In this document: positions 18,976 to 28,480 of the stretch, piece by piece
How the letters are laid out: the number at the start of each line of letters is the position of its first letter
How positions within the stretch are numbered: position 1 is the first letter of the stretch
DNA from: Pseudomonas putida
GTDB lineage: Bacteria > Pseudomonadota > Gammaproteobacteria > Pseudomonadales > Pseudomonadaceae
NCBI RefSeq assembly: GCF_004357765.1
Contig: NZ_SMTE01000002.1
Span: forward strand, 372,001-436,000
Reading direction: 5' to 3'
Length of the DNA: 64,000 nucleotides
Translations under genes and position numbers: made by a program
Notes under the pieces: model-generated
What the model was told of the DNA's origin: nothing
Database searches by the model: none
Seen by the model: only the letters and a program-made list of their open reading frames with translations

Positions 18976-21195
18976 GTGTCCGATGTCATCCTGCGTCTTG
19001 CCCTGCCCTCTCCGCTGCGCCGCCTGTTCGACTACAAGGCACCGGCGAGCATGGCGCGTCTTGCCCTGACCCCAGGCATGCGCATTCGCGTGCCGTTCGG
19101 TCGACGCGAAATGATAGGCGTGCTGGTGGAGGTATGCGCGCAAAGCGAGGTGCCCGCCGACAAGCTCAAGCCGGCCACGGCCCTGCTCGACCCGGTGTCG
19201 CCGATCCCGGCGTCGCTGTTCAAGCTGTGCCTGTGGACCGCCCAGTATTATCAGCACAGCCTCGGAGACACCCTCAGTTGGGCGCTCCCCACCCTGCTGC
19301 GCCAAGGCGAACCGGCCGAGATGCGCCAGGAGCGTTTCTGGCACGTGGCACCCGGTGCACGCTTGGAAGACCCGCGCATCGCCCGCGCACCACGCCAGCG
19401 GGATGCGCTCAAGACCTTGGCCCAGCATCCCCATGGCGTGGCGCACAGCTTGCTGGGCAAGCTCAACCTGAACAAGGACAGCCTCGATCTGCTGCTGGCC
19501 AAGGAGCTGGTCCAGGTCGAGGTCCGTCGCCACTTGCCCAGCACCCGCCACGAACATTGGCTGGCGCAGCCGGAATTGCCGCTCAACGACGAACAGCGCG
19601 AGGCCTTCGACAGCGTTCGCGAAGGCTTTGGCGGCTTCGCCGCGTTTCTGTTGGCCGGCGTTACCGGCAGCGGCAAGACCGAGGTGTATCTGCAACTGAT
19701 TCGCGAAACGCTGGAGGCCGGCAAGCAGGCGTTGGTGCTGATTCCTGAGATCAACCTCGGCCCTCAGACCCTGGCCCGCTTCGAACAGCGCTTCAACGCC
19801 CGCATCGCCCTGCTGCACTCGGCGGTCGGCGATCGCGAACGACTGGACGCCTGGCTGGCCGCGCGCGACGGCGAGGCGGACATCATCATCGGCACGCGCT
19901 CGGCGCTGTTCACGCCAATGAAAAACCCCGGCCTGATCATCATCGACGAAGAGCACGACGGCTCCTATAAACAGCAGGAAGGCCTGCGCTATCATGCCCG
20001 CGACCTGGCACTGGTGCGCGCCCATCAGGAAAACATCCCGATCCTGCTCGGCTCGGCGACCCCGTCGTTGGAAACGCTGCACAACGCGCTGACTGGACGC
20101 TATCGGCTGCTGCGCATGAACCAGCGCGCCGGCGGCGCGCGCCCACCGCGAATGTTGCGCCTGGACGTCAAGAGCCTACCCCTGGACAGCGGCATCAGCG
20201 GCCCGCTGCAACAGGCCATTCGCCAGACCCTCGAGGCCGGCCAGCAAGTACTGGTGTTCCTCAACCGTCGCGGCTTCGCGCCCACACTGCTATGCCATGA
20301 CTGCGGCTGGTTGTCGGAATGCCCTCGCTGCGACGCCCGCATGACCGTGCACCAGCGCTCGGGGGTACTGCGCTGTCACCATTGTGGCTACGACGAACGC
20401 CTGCCGCACCACTGCCCCAAGTGCCAGCACGTCGACTTGCGTGCCGTTGGCGCGGGCACCGAACGCGCCGAGGAGCGGCTCAAGGTGCTGTTCCCGGACT
20501 ACCCGGTCCTGCGGGTGGACCGTGACAGCACCGCGCGCAAGGACGCCATGCACAACCTGTTCAGCACCATCCAGCGGGGACAGCCGAGCATTCTCGTCGG
20601 CACCCAGATGCTGGCCAAGGGTCATCACTTCCCCCGGGTCACTCTTGTAGCCATCCTCGATGCCGATGGAGGACTGTTCTCCGGCGATTTTCGCGCCAGC
20701 GAGCGCATGGCCCAGCTAATCGTCCAGGTGGCCGGGCGAGCTGGACGCGCCGAAGAACCGGGCAAGGTGATCATCCAGACCCACCTGGCCGACCACCCAT
20801 TGCTGGTGCAATTGACCGAACAGGGCTATTTCGCTTTTGCCGAGCAGGCCCTGGAAGAACGCCGCAGTGCCGGGCTGCCGCCTTTCTCGCACCTCGCCCT
20901 GCTGCGCGCCGAGGCGCACAAGCCCGGCCAGGCAGAAGGCTTTCTCGATGAGGCCTGCAGTGCCGCCGAGCGCTTGGTGGCCGAGCAGCGCCTGCCCGGC
21001 ATCGAACTGCTGGGACCGGTACCGGCACCGATGGAGCGGCGCGCCGGCCGCTTCCGGGCGCAATTGTTGATACAGGCCAACACCCGGGCGCCCTTGCATC
21101 GACTCATCAGCGCCTGGTTGCTAGTGTTGGAGCAGATGCCGAGCGGGCGCCAGGTGCGCTGGTCGCTGGACGTGGACCCTGTCGACCTGTACTGA
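18976..21195 (+). CDS. priA: Primosomal replication restart helicase PriA
   Basis: 739 residues from GTG 18976 ([20 protein letters not shown]), the start that fits the family length; a TTG at 18949 is an alternative. PriA recognises abandoned replication forks and reloads the replisome. The N-terminal DNA-binding domain is followed by helicase motifs: Walker [13 protein letters not shown], the [10 protein letters not shown] box and GSATPS. An eight-cysteine zinc-binding insert follows ([26 protein letters not shown]), then motifs V and VI. It is divergent from rpmE and upstream of argS. Confidence 0.96.
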   Translation: MSDVILRLALPSPLRRLFDYKAPASMARLALTPGMRIRVPFGRREMIGVLVEVCAQSEVPADKLKPATALLDPVSPIPASLFKLCLWTAQYYQHSLGDTLSWALPTLLRQGEPAEMRQERFWHVAPGARLEDPRIARAPRQRDALKTLAQHPHGVAHSLLGKLNLNKDSLDLLLAKELVQVEVRRHLPSTRHEHWLAQPELPLNDEQREAFDSVREGFGGFAAFLLAGVTGSGKTEVYLQLIRETLEAGKQALVLIPEINLGPQTLARFEQRFNARIALLHSAVGDRERLDAWLAARDGEADIIIGTRSALFTPMKNPGLIIIDEEHDGSYKQQEGLRYHARDLALVRAHQENIPILLGSATPSLETLHNALTGRYRLLRMNQRAGGARPPRMLRLDVKSLPLDSGISGPLQQAIRQTLEAGQQVLVFLNRRGFAPTLLCHDCGWLSECPRCDARMTVHQRSGVLRCHHCGYDERLPHHCPKCQHVDLRAVGAGTERAEERLKVLFPDYPVLRVDRDSTARKDAMHNLFSTIQRGQPSILVGTQMLAKGHHFPRVTLVAILDADGGLFSGDFRASERMAQLIVQVAGRAGRAEEPGKVIIQTHLADHPLLVQLTEQGYFAFAEQALEERRSAGLPPFSHLALLRAEAHKPGQAEGFLDEACSAAERLVAEQRLPGIELLGPVPAPMERRAGRFRAQLLIQANTRAPLHRLISAWLLVLEQMPSGRQVRWSLDVDPVDLY

Positions 21196-21302
21196 GCCAG
21201 CAGTTCAAAGGTTGGCAACCCGCTCCCGGCAACGGATAATAGCCAGTTTTTCCACCTGCGCATCCAGGCGCTCACCGCGCTTGCGGTCGAAAAGAGAACC
21301 CC

Positions 21303-23039
21303 ATGAAAGACACCATTCGCCAGCTCATCCAGCAAGCCCTCACCCAACTCGCCGCCGATGGTGTGCTGCCAGCAGGGCTGACGCCGGCGATCCAGGTCGA
21401 AAACGCCCGCGACAAGACCCACGGCGATTTCGCCAGCAACATTGCCATGATGCTGGCCAAGCAAGCGGGCATGAAGCCGCGTGACCTGGCAGAAAAGCTC
21501 ATCGATGCGCTGCCGGCCAGCGATGACATCAGCAAGGTCGAAATCGCCGGCCCCGGCTTCCTGAACTTCTTCCAGAACACCGGCGCCCTCGCCAGTCGCC
21601 TGGACGCCGCCCTGGCCGACGATCACCTCGGCGTGCGCAAGAACGGACCTGCCGAGAAAGTGGTGATCGACATGTCGGCGCCCAACCTGGCCAAGGAAAT
21701 GCACGTCGGCCATCTGCGCTCGACCATCATCGGCGACAGCGTCGCCCGCGTGCTGGAGTTCCTCGGTGATGACGTCGTGCGGCAGAACCACGTGGGCGAC
21801 TGGGGTACCCAGTTCGGCATGCTGCTGGCCTACCTGGAAGAGAACCCGATCACCAGCGACGAACTGTCGGACCTGGAGAACTTCTACCGCGCAGCCAAGA
21901 AACGCTTCGACGAGTCCGAAGAATTCGCCAACCGTGCACGTGGTCTGGTGGTCAAGCTGCAGGCCGGCGATGCTGACTGCATGGCATTGTGGACGCGCTT
22001 CAAGGATATTTCCCTGTCGCACTGCCAGAAGACCTACGAGCTGCTCAACGTCAAGCTGACCATGGCCGACGTGATGGGCGAAAGCGCTTACAACGACGAC
22101 CTGGCCAACGTGGTCGCCGATCTCAAGGCCAAAGGCCTGCTGGTCGAAGACCAGGGCGCCCAATGCGTCTTCCTCGATGAATTCAAGAACAGCGAAGGCG
22201 AGCCGCTGCCGGTGATCGTGCAGAAAGCCGACGGCGGCTACCTGTACGCCACCACCGACCTCGCGGCCGTGCGCTACCGCAGCAACGTGCTCAAGGCCGA
22301 CCGCGCGCTGTACTTCGTCGATCAGCGCCAGGCCCTGCACTTCAACCAGGTGTTCGAAGTCGCGCGCCGCGCAGGCTTCGTCGGCCATCCGATGCGGATG
22401 GAGCACATGGGCTTCGGCACCATGAACGGCGCCGACGGCCGCCCGTTCAAGACCCGCGACGGTGGCACGGTGAAGCTGATCGACCTGCTCACCGAAGCCA
22501 AGGAACGCGCCTATGCCCTGGTCAAGGACAAGAACCCAGACCTGGCCGAGGACGACCTGCGCCATATCGGCGAAGTGGTGGGTATCGGCGCGGTCAAGTA
22601 CGCCGACCTGTCCAAGCATCGCACCAGCGACTACAGCTTCAACTTCGACCTGATGCTCAACTTCGAGGGCAACACCGCCCCTTACCTGCTGTATGCATAC
22701 ACCCGCGTGGCCGGCGTGTTCCGCAAGCTGGGCAAGGGCTTCGACGAGGTGGACGGGCAAATCGTGCTGCAGGCCGAGAAGGAGCAGGACCTGGCTGCAC
22801 GCCTGGCCCAGTTCGGTGAAGTCCTGAACAACGTCGCGGAGAAGGGTACGCCACACGTGCTGTGCAGCTACCTGTACGACCTCGCAGGTCTGTTCTCGAG
22901 CTTCTACGAGAACTGCCCGATCCTCGCCGCCGAGAGCCCGGAGCAGCAGCAGAGCCGCCTGCGCCTGGCGGCCCTGACCGGCCGCACGCTCAAGCAGGGC
23001 CTCGAGTTGCTGGGCCTGGAAACCCTGGAGCGCATGTAA
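21303..23039 (+). CDS. argS: Arginyl-tRNA synthetase
   Basis: 578 residues, class I synthetase charging tRNA-Arg. The HIGH-type signature reads HVGH in [16 protein letters not shown], after an N-terminal tRNA-binding additional domain. A DALR anticodon domain closes the protein ([18 protein letters not shown] to LGLETLERM). The ATG at 21303 follows GAGAACCCC. The next gene starts 1 nt after its stop, so they are coupled. Confidence 0.97.
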   Translation: MKDTIRQLIQQALTQLAADGVLPAGLTPAIQVENARDKTHGDFASNIAMMLAKQAGMKPRDLAEKLIDALPASDDISKVEIAGPGFLNFFQNTGALASRLDAALADDHLGVRKNGPAEKVVIDMSAPNLAKEMHVGHLRSTIIGDSVARVLEFLGDDVVRQNHVGDWGTQFGMLLAYLEENPITSDELSDLENFYRAAKKRFDESEEFANRARGLVVKLQAGDADCMALWTRFKDISLSHCQKTYELLNVKLTMADVMGESAYNDDLANVVADLKAKGLLVEDQGAQCVFLDEFKNSEGEPLPVIVQKADGGYLYATTDLAAVRYRSNVLKADRALYFVDQRQALHFNQVFEVARRAGFVGHPMRMEHMGFGTMNGADGRPFKTRDGGTVKLIDLLTEAKERAYALVKDKNPDLAEDDLRHIGEVVGIGAVKYADLSKHRTSDYSFNFDLMLNFEGNTAPYLLYAYTRVAGVFRKLGKGFDEVDGQIVLQAEKEQDLAARLAQFGEVLNNVAEKGTPHVLCSYLYDLAGLFSSFYENCPILAAESPEQQQSRLRLAALTGRTLKQGLELLGLETLERM

Positions 23040-23040
23040 G

Positions 23041-23739
23041 TTGGCTGCCAAGAAAAAACCCGCCCCCAAACGCGGCGCCAGCCGCCCGCAAGCCCCCGCC
23101 AAGCAGCCCATCCCCGGATGGGTCTGGCTGGCGGTCGGCCTCACCGTCGGTGCTTTCATCGTCTTCCTGATGAAGCTCGAACCGGGCGGCGGCGATATCA
23201 AACGCAGCAAACCCGAGCAGCAGAAGCCAGAGAAGGTGGCCGAGGCCAGCAAGGGCAATGCCGCCACCCCACAGCAGCCGGTGAAGCCGAAGTACGACTT
23301 CTATACCCTGTTGCCGGAGTCCGAGGTGATCGTGCCGCCGGAGGCTGTGCCAGAGAAGACTCCGCCCGTGCCTGCCCAACCGCCGACACCGGTCACCCCT
23401 GCCGAAGCCGCCAAGATCGATACCGCACGCGCCCAGGCAGCACTGCTTGGACAGACGCCACCACCGGCACCGCCCGTGATCAAGCCGGCGGCCACCACCC
23501 AGTTCTTCCTGCAGGCCGGCTCGTTCCGCAAGCAGGCCGATGCCGACCGGGTTCGCGCGCAGATCATCCTGCTCGGCCAGGCGGTCAAGGTAGAGTCGGG
23601 TACGGTCAAGGATGAAACCTGGTACCGCGTATTGGTAGGTCCGTTCAGCAACCGCGAACAGTTGACCGGGGCACAGAAGCAGTTGGCGGGAGCAGGTTTC
23701 AGCAACCTGCTGTTGCAGCAGCGTCAGACTCGCCAATAA
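23041..23739 (+). CDS. Membrane-anchored SPOR-domain protein (FtsN-like)
   Basis: 232 residues from TTG 23041, 1 nt after argS. A Lys/Pro-rich cytoplasmic tail (AAKKKPAPKRGASRP) precedes one membrane helix (WVWLAVGLTVGAFIVFLM, about 29-46). A Pro/Lys-rich periplasmic linker leads to a C-terminal SPOR domain (FFLQAGSFRKQADADRV... VLVGPFSNREQ, about 157-228). This architecture matches FtsN, which binds septal peptidoglycan and activates division. Second SPOR gene in the window after the DamX-like one. Confidence 0.85.
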   Translation: MAAKKKPAPKRGASRPQAPAKQPIPGWVWLAVGLTVGAFIVFLMKLEPGGGDIKRSKPEQQKPEKVAEASKGNAATPQQPVKPKYDFYTLLPESEVIVPPEAVPEKTPPVPAQPPTPVTPAEAAKIDTARAQAALLGQTPPPAPPVIKPAATTQFFLQAGSFRKQADADRVRAQIILLGQAVKVESGTVKDETWYRVLVGPFSNREQLTGAQKQLAGAGFSNLLLQQRQTRQ

Positions 23740-23751
23740 AGCCAGCGAGTG

Positions 23752-23789
23752 AAAAAGGCCTTGTCACACGACGCGACAAGGCCTTTTTT
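23752..23789 (+). terminator. Terminator after the priA-argS-SPOR genes
   Basis: AAAAAGGCCTTGTC (23752-23765) pairs with GACAAGGCCTTTTT (23775-23788), ending in T6. A strong rho-independent hairpin 13 nt past the SPOR gene stop. Confidence 0.93.
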
Positions 23790-23836
23790 GGCTCTTCACG
23801 GATTAGTGGGGGGCAGGGGTTTGGGTATGACTCACC

Positions 23837-23875
23837 CACATGGGTTACAAATCAGTTCACGCACATAGGTAACAG
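23837..23875. repeat. Direct repeats ahead of a transposase stump
   Basis: CACATGGGTTACAA (23837-23850) and CACATAGGTAACAG (23862-23875) are near-identical repeats 25 nt apart, about 40-75 nt upstream of the transposase-like start. They look like terminal binding repeats at the left end of an IS481-type element. No matching right end is visible. Confidence 0.45.
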
Positions 23876-23913
23876 TTTTTAACTGGCATGGTCGGTTTTT
23901 CGAGGATCTGACC

Positions 23914-24015
23914 ATGCCTTGGCAAGAGCTGAAACCTATGGACATGAAAACGCTTTTCATCGCGGATTACCTGCAGGGTCCGCCTAGCTTCAGCGCCCTC
24001 CACTCGGCCTTCTGA
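23914..24015 (+). pseudogene. N-terminal stump of an IS481-like transposase
   Basis: From ATG 23914 the peptide reads MPWQELKPMDMKTLFIADYL and then a short unrelated tail before TGA at 24013-24015 (33 codons in all). The opening matches the N-terminus typical of IS481-family DDE transposases as I remember them; the helix-turn-helix and catalytic parts are absent. The insertion sequence therefore survives only as its left end, joined to the hairpin-rich stretch that follows. Family assignment rests on about 20 residues. Confidence 0.6.
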
Positions 24016-24440
24016 GGTCGCGGGTAGATCAAGAGCAAGATCAAAAGCCAGAGCGACGGCAGGCGAATCGCTGCGCTCTCGCTTTTCCCTCTACCTATCG
24101 TTTTGTGTTGTAGCGGATCTCGCGATCTGTCTTTCGAAGATAACGCCAGTGCAGGCGCCGCCCCTAACTTTGCGACGTCAGGAGGCCGAGCGTAGGCGCC
24201 TGTAGGGCCAGGTGCGCAGCACCCTTCGGCGTTAGCCGAAGGCGCGAGATGTAGACTTGCGCAGCAAGTCGTAGGCCGCGCGGGCCCGGAAGGCGCCGTA
24301 GCGAGGGGACCCGTAGCGAAGCGGAGGGCCGGATGCAGGAGCAAGCGGTTTTGTGCAACTTTTTCCAAGAAAAAAGTTGCCCGCCGTAAAGGCGGAAGGG
24401 GCCAGTAGCGCCGCTACACACAATGGATCAGCTCACGATC
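24016..24440. repeat. Hairpin-rich non-coding module, probable dispersed Pseudomonas repeat
   Basis: No credible gene. Four clean hairpins occur in 175 nt: CCTTCGGC/GCCGAAGG with GTTA loop (24223-24242); GACTTGC/GCAAGTC (24254-24270); GCAACTTTTT/AAAAAGTTGC (24355-24380); CCGCC/GGCGG (24381-24395). The wording of this stretch is familiar to me from many Pseudomonas intergenic regions, where spurious short proteins are annotated over it. It sits between the transposase stump and the TM2 gene. It may be a mobile repeat or a structured RNA. Confidence 0.6.
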
Positions 24441-24445
24441 TAAAT

Positions 24446-24510
24446 GCCAACCCAAGCCAAGCCAACCCAAGCCAACCCAAGCCAACCCAAGCCAAGCCAA
24501 GCCAAGCCAA
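24446..24510. repeat. Tandem pentanucleotide repeat, 13 units
   Basis: Thirteen head-to-tail units of GCCAA or CCCAA cover 65 nt. The array is just downstream of the TM2 gene's stop (24556) and is not coding in any convincing frame. Repeats of this type change length by slippage and may differ between strains. Confidence 0.9.
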
Positions 24511-24555
24511 GCTCCCCGACAATCCGTGAATAACCTTTGGGTGCCGGCAGCCCTT

Positions 24556-24972
24556 TCAGCGCTGGGCATTGGCCTCGGAGACCTGGCTGTTCAGCGTCCA
24601 GAAGTCGTACAACACCCCCAGCAGGAACAACCCACCGGTGAAGAAATAGATGATCGCGCTGATCCATTTCCCTTGATACAGGCGATGCACACCGAAGATG
24701 CCGAGGAAGGTCAGCAGGATCCAGGCGATGTTGTAGTCGATACGGCCGGAGGTGAAGCGCATGTCGGCCTCTCGGTCCATCGACGGGATCAGGAACAGGT
24801 CGATCAGCCAGCCGATACCGAACACACCGAGGGTCAGGAACCAGATGGTCCCGGTGATCGGCTTGCCGTAGTAGAAACGGTGCGATCCGGTGAAGCCGAA
24901 GATCCACAACAGGTAGCCGATGACCTTGCTATGGGTGTCGTGATACGGCACGCCGTCTTGATAACTGTTCAT
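24556..24972 (-). CDS. TM2-domain membrane protein
   Basis: 138 residues from the ATG at 24970-24972 with GGGAG upstream. The TM2 signature is clear: KVIGYLLWIFGFTGSHRFYYGK, then ITGTIWFLTLGVFGIGWLIDLF. A second similar hydrophobic pair follows (ILLTFLGIFGVHRLYQGKW and FFTGGLFLLGVLYDFWTL), giving about four membrane segments, an internal duplication. Function of the family in bacteria is unknown. It is divergent from the NlpC/P60 gene. Confidence 0.8.
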   Translation of the reverse strand: MNSYQDGVPYHDTHSKVIGYLLWIFGFTGSHRFYYGKPITGTIWFLTLGVFGIGWLIDLFLIPSMDREADMRFTSGRIDYNIAWILLTFLGIFGVHRLYQGKWISAIIYFFTGGLFLLGVLYDFWTLNSQVSEANAQR

Positions 24973-25137
24973 TCATAGCTCCCTGGGTTTATCCAAAAAT
25001 TTTCTAACGAAAAATGTGACTTTTCTGGCGCAGGCCGACGTACGGCAACATGACAATCGACCAACGGATCAGAAATTGATCAAAAAGCTGTTATAAAGTT
25101 GCGCGCCCAACACACAACATTCATAAGAGCTTCATCT

Positions 25138-25761
25138 ATGCCGCCTTTCTTCAAGACATGGCTGACCCTCTGCCTATTATTGCCCCTGGCCGCCCACGCC
25201 ACCAATCGTGAGCAACGTCTTCCCAACGGGTTCACCGGCTATACCACCAATGCCACGGTGAAACACGCCCCGGCCAAGCACACCACGCTGCGTGCTCGCC
25301 CGAGCAGCGTTGCCAGCAGTCACGGTCTGCCGGTGGCCGCGATGTCGCCGAAGCAGAGCAGCACTGTGCTCAGTCGCGCCGTCAATATGCTCGGCACCCC
25401 CTATCGCTGGGGCGGTAGCAGCCCGAAGAAGGGCTTCGATTGCAGTGGTCTGGTCAAGTACGCCTTCGATGACGTGGCCAATGTCGACTTGCCACGCACC
25501 TCCAATGCCATGGCCCAGGGCCACGGCATCAAGGTGGCGAAGAGCGACCTCAAGCCCGGTGACCTGATCTTCTTCAACATCAAGAGCCGTCGGGTCAATC
25601 ACGTTGCCATCTATCTGGGCAACGATCGCTTCATCCATGCGCCGCGTCGCGGCAAGCGGGTGAGCATCGACACGCTGAGCAAGCCTTACTGGCAAAAGCA
25701 CTACGTGGTGGCCAAGCGAATGCTGCCCAAGGAACAGCAACTGAGCTTGGCCAAGCGCTGA
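25138..25761 (+). CDS. NlpC/P60-family peptidoglycan endopeptidase, exported
   Basis: 207 residues from ATG 25138 with AAGAG 10 nt upstream. A signal peptide (FFKTWLTLCLLLPLAAHA) and a low-complexity linker lead to an NlpC/P60 domain. The catalytic Cys102 (GFDCSGLV), His155 (VNHVAIYLG) and His167 (FIHAPRRG) are all present. It would cut the D-Glu to diamino acid bond in periplasmic peptidoglycan stems. No SH3 or LysM binding domain is seen, so localisation depends on partners. Confidence 0.9.
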   Translation: MPPFFKTWLTLCLLLPLAAHATNREQRLPNGFTGYTTNATVKHAPAKHTTLRARPSSVASSHGLPVAAMSPKQSSTVLSRAVNMLGTPYRWGGSSPKKGFDCSGLVKYAFDDVANVDLPRTSNAMAQGHGIKVAKSDLKPGDLIFFNIKSRRVNHVAIYLGNDRFIHAPRRGKRVSIDTLSKPYWQKHYVVAKRMLPKEQQLSLAKR

Positions 25762-25797
25762 TCCGATCGGCGCTGCAGCTCGACGACCTGTTCGCGG

Positions 25798-25842
25798 GGC
25801 AGGCCCGCTTGCTTCAAGCCCGCCCGAAGGAGCGGGCCTGCC
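25798..25842. repeat. REP-like hairpin between convergent genes
   Basis: GGCAGGCCCGCT (25798-25809) pairs perfectly with AGCGGGCCTGCC (25831-25842) around a 21-nt loop that includes a secondary GC stem. It lies between the converging NlpC/P60 and pilT genes. Form and wording resemble Pseudomonas REP elements; it may also help terminate both transcripts. Confidence 0.65.
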
Positions 25843-25856
25843 ACGTCAACGAGCGG

Positions 25857-26861
25857 CTACAGGTGATGGTCACTGATCAGCCTTTTCTCCACCAGCCGCC
25901 GCACGGCGCCCTCCATCGTCGACATTCCCTGCGCAGCACCTGCCTGCATCACTGAACACAACTGCTCCATGCGCCCCTCACGAACCAGGTTGCGTACCGC
26001 CGGGGTCGCCACCAATACCTCCCGGGCTGCCACACGTCCGCCGTCGACCCGCTTGACCAGCGCCTGCACCACGACCAAACGCAGCGAATCGGCCAGCATC
26101 GCACGCACCAGCGGCTTTTCCTCGGCGGCGAACACCTCTACGAGGCGCTCAAGGCTGCTTGAAGCCGAACGCGCATGCACCGTGGCCAGGACCAGATGCC
26201 CGGTTTCCGCAGCCCGCAACGCCAGGCGAATGGTCTCCAGGTCGCGCAGTTCGCCGATCATGATCACATCGGGGTCCTGGCGCAGCGCACTGCGCAGGCC
26301 CTGGGAAAAATCCTGGGCGTGGCGACCGATTTCCCGCTGAGTCACCAGACTTCGCCCGCTCTTGTGGATAACTTCGATCGGATCTTCCAGCGTGACGATG
26401 TGCAACGCTCGCTGACTCCCTAGCTGGTGCAGCAAAGCCGCCAGGGTGCTGGACTTGCCGCTGCCGGTCGGACCGCCGACCAGCACCAGGCCGTCGCTAT
26501 GATTGGCAATCATTGGGTACAAATTTTCCAGTTCGAGTGCAGCGAGGCTGGCGACGTTCTTCGGGATCAGGCGAAACGTTGCCGCAGCGCCGCGCAACTG
26601 GCGGAACAGGTTCACGCGGAAACGCCCAAGCGGCTCCAGGTCCAGTGCCAGGTCCAGATCCTCTCCGCGCAGCCAGCGCTGGTGCTGGCTGGCATCCAGC
26701 CATTGCGCCAGGGCATGGTCCAGCAATGCCGGCGATAGGCTCGGCAGGCCCATGCGCTGCAACTCGCCCGCACAGCGCAGCATTGGTATCTCACCCACGG
26801 CCAGGTGCAGGTCGCTCGCCCCTGCCTCCACGGCCAGGGCCAACAGGTCGGTCACATCCAT
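25857..26861 (-). CDS. pilT: PilT-like type IV pilus retraction ATPase
   Basis: 334 residues from the ATG at 26859-26861 with GGGGAG upstream. The N-terminal PAS-like domain (GASDLHLAVGEIPMLR) precedes the secretion-type ATPase core: Walker A GGPTGSGKSSTLAAL, the Asp box IVTLEDPIEVIH, Walker B DVIMIGELRD and the His box TGHLVLATVHA. PilT hexamers power pilus retraction. No pilU or pilB is adjacent; the gene stands alone, divergent from yggS. The usual C-terminal AIRNLIRE reads AVRNLVRE. Confidence 0.92.
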   Translation of the reverse strand: MDVTDLLALAVEAGASDLHLAVGEIPMLRCAGELQRMGLPSLSPALLDHALAQWLDASQHQRWLRGEDLDLALDLEPLGRFRVNLFRQLRGAAATFRLIPKNVASLAALELENLYPMIANHSDGLVLVGGPTGSGKSSTLAALLHQLGSQRALHIVTLEDPIEVIHKSGRSLVTQREIGRHAQDFSQGLRSALRQDPDVIMIGELRDLETIRLALRAAETGHLVLATVHARSASSSLERLVEVFAAEEKPLVRAMLADSLRLVVVQALVKRVDGGRVAAREVLVATPAVRNLVREGRMEQLCSVMQAGAAQGMSTMEGAVRRLVEKRLISDHHL

Positions 26862-26926
26862 GAGACTCCCCAAAGACCGTCAAGCAGGTAGAATGCGGCA
26901 GACTCCTGAGCCGCCGGCATCGATCC

Positions 26927-27613
26927 ATGTCCACCATAGCAGACAACCTTTCCGCCCTACTCACCCGCATCGATAGCGCCGCCAAGGCTGCCGACCGGGC
27001 TCCGGCGAGCATCCAGTTGCTGGCCGTGAGCAAGACCAAACCCGCCACCGCCATCCGCGAGATCCATGCCGCCGGCGTGCGCGATGTCGGGGAGAACTAC
27101 CTGCAGGAAGCCCTGGCCAAGCAACAGGAACTTGCCGATCTGCCCTTGATCTGGCACTTCATCGGCCCCATCCAGTCGAACAAGACCAAAGCCATTGCCG
27201 AACATTTCGACTGGGTACATTCCGTGGATCGCCTGAAGATCGCACAACGCCTTTCCGAACAGCGCCCTGCCGGGCTGCCGCCGCTGAATATCTGCCTGCA
27301 GGTGAACGTCAGCGGCGAAGACAGCAAGTCCGGCTGCACCCCGGCCGACCTGCCGGCGCTGGCCGAGGCGGTGATGGCGTTGCCCAACCTGCGCCTGCGC
27401 GGGCTGATGGCGATTCCCGAACCGACCGATGACCGGGCGGCGCAAGAGGCGGCCTTCGCCACCGTGCGCCAGTTGCGCGACGGCCTGGACCTTGGCCTGG
27501 ACACCCTCTCCATGGGCATGAGCCACGATCTGGAAGCGGCGATCGCCCAGGGCGCGACCTGGATCCGTATCGGGACCGCCCTGTTCGGTGCCCGCGACTA
27601 CGGGGCTGCCTGA
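26927..27613 (+). CDS. yggS: PLP homeostasis protein, YggS/PROSC family
   Basis: 228 residues, single TIM-barrel-like PLP protein. Lys36 in LLAVSKTKP is the cofactor lysine; HFIGPIQSNK and LSMGMSHDLEAAI are further family signatures. It binds pyridoxal phosphate without known catalysis and keeps PLP and branched amino acid pools balanced. It is upstream of proC and yggT, the standard gammaproteobacterial trio. Confidence 0.95.
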   Translation: MSTIADNLSALLTRIDSAAKAADRAPASIQLLAVSKTKPATAIREIHAAGVRDVGENYLQEALAKQQELADLPLIWHFIGPIQSNKTKAIAEHFDWVHSVDRLKIAQRLSEQRPAGLPPLNICLQVNVSGEDSKSGCTPADLPALAEAVMALPNLRLRGLMAIPEPTDDRAAQEAAFATVRQLRDGLDLGLDTLSMGMSHDLEAAIAQGATWIRIGTALFGARDYGAA

Positions 27614-27651
27614 TTCCATGCTTTACTCACTCTTTCCCTCAAGGACCTGAC

Positions 27652-28470
27652 ATGAGCAAGACACGTATCGCCTTTATCGGCGCCGGCAACATGGCCGCCA
27701 GCCTGATCGGTGGCCTGCGTGCCCAGGGCCTGGATGCTTCGCAGATCACCGCCAGCGATCCCGGCGCCGAGACCCGCACCCGCGTCCACGTCGAGCACGG
27801 TATCGAGGTTTACGAAGACAATGCCCAGGCCGTGGCCAGTGCCGACGTGGTGGTGCTGGCGGTCAAGCCGCAAGTGATGAAAACCGTGTGCCAGACCCTG
27901 CAGCCCTCGCTGCAGGACGGCCAGCTGATCGTCTCCATCGCTGCCGGTATCACCTGTGCCAGCTTGCAAGCCTGGCTGGGTGCCCGCCCGCTGGTGCGCT
28001 GCATGCCCAACACCCCGGCCCTGCTGCGCGAAGGCGTCAGCGGCCTGTATGCCACTTCCGAAGTGACCGACGCCCAGCGCCAACAGGCTGAGCAGTTGCT
28101 GTCGGCGGTCGGCACCGCCGTCTGGCTGGAGCAGGAACAGCAACTGGATGCCGTCACCGCTGTCTCCGGTAGCGGCCCGGCGTATTTCTTCCTGCTGATC
28201 GAGTCCATGATTGCCGCGGGTGAAAAACTCGGCCTGCCGCGTGAAACCGCCTCGCAGCTGACCCTGCAGACCGCCCTGGGGGCTGCGCGCATGGCCGTTT
28301 CCAGCGATGTCGACGCCGCCGAATTGCGTCGCCGTGTGACTTCGCCGGCGGGCACCACTGAAGCTGCGATCAAGTCGTTCCAGGGCAACGGTTTCGAGGC
28401 CCTCGTCGAGCAAGCGCTGCAGGCTGCGGCCAAACGCTCGGCCGAACTCGCCGAACAATTGGGCAAATAA
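27652..28470 (+). CDS. proC: Pyrroline-5-carboxylate reductase
   Basis: 272 residues. It reduces 1-pyrroline-5-carboxylate to proline, the last step of proline synthesis. The N-terminal Rossmann motif reads IAFIGAGNMAASLIGGL; the C-terminal dimerisation domain has AVSGSGPAYFFLLIESM and VTSPAGTTEAAI. AAGGAC lies upstream of the ATG. It is 38 nt after yggS and 10 nt before yggT. Confidence 0.97.
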   Translation: MSKTRIAFIGAGNMAASLIGGLRAQGLDASQITASDPGAETRTRVHVEHGIEVYEDNAQAVASADVVVLAVKPQVMKTVCQTLQPSLQDGQLIVSIAAGITCASLQAWLGARPLVRCMPNTPALLREGVSGLYATSEVTDAQRQQAEQLLSAVGTAVWLEQEQQLDAVTAVSGSGPAYFFLLIESMIAAGEKLGLPRETASQLTLQTALGAARMAVSSDVDAAELRRRVTSPAGTTEAAIKSFQGNGFEALVEQALQAAAKRSAELAEQLGK

Positions 28471-28480
28471 GGAGTTCTTG

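Noticed and set aside
18808-20082. Extension of rpmE to a 495-residue protein
   Set aside because: The first 400 residues are antisense to priA; the L31 start with GAGGA upstream is clear.
20826-23267. Open frame of 813 codons opposite priA, argS and the SPOR gene
   Set aside because: It spans three recognised genes on the other strand and has no motif.
24164-24423. Short minus-strand peptides over the hairpin module
   Set aside because: They follow the repeat wherever it occurs and have no ribosome binding site; I treat them as spurious annotations of a non-coding repeat.
24446-24510. CRISPR-like array
   Set aside because: The units are 5 nt in tandem without spacers, so it is a simple repeat.
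24440-24907. Minus-strand frame ending in repeated GLAW residues
   Set aside because: It overlaps the TM2 gene in another frame and reads through the pentanucleotide array.
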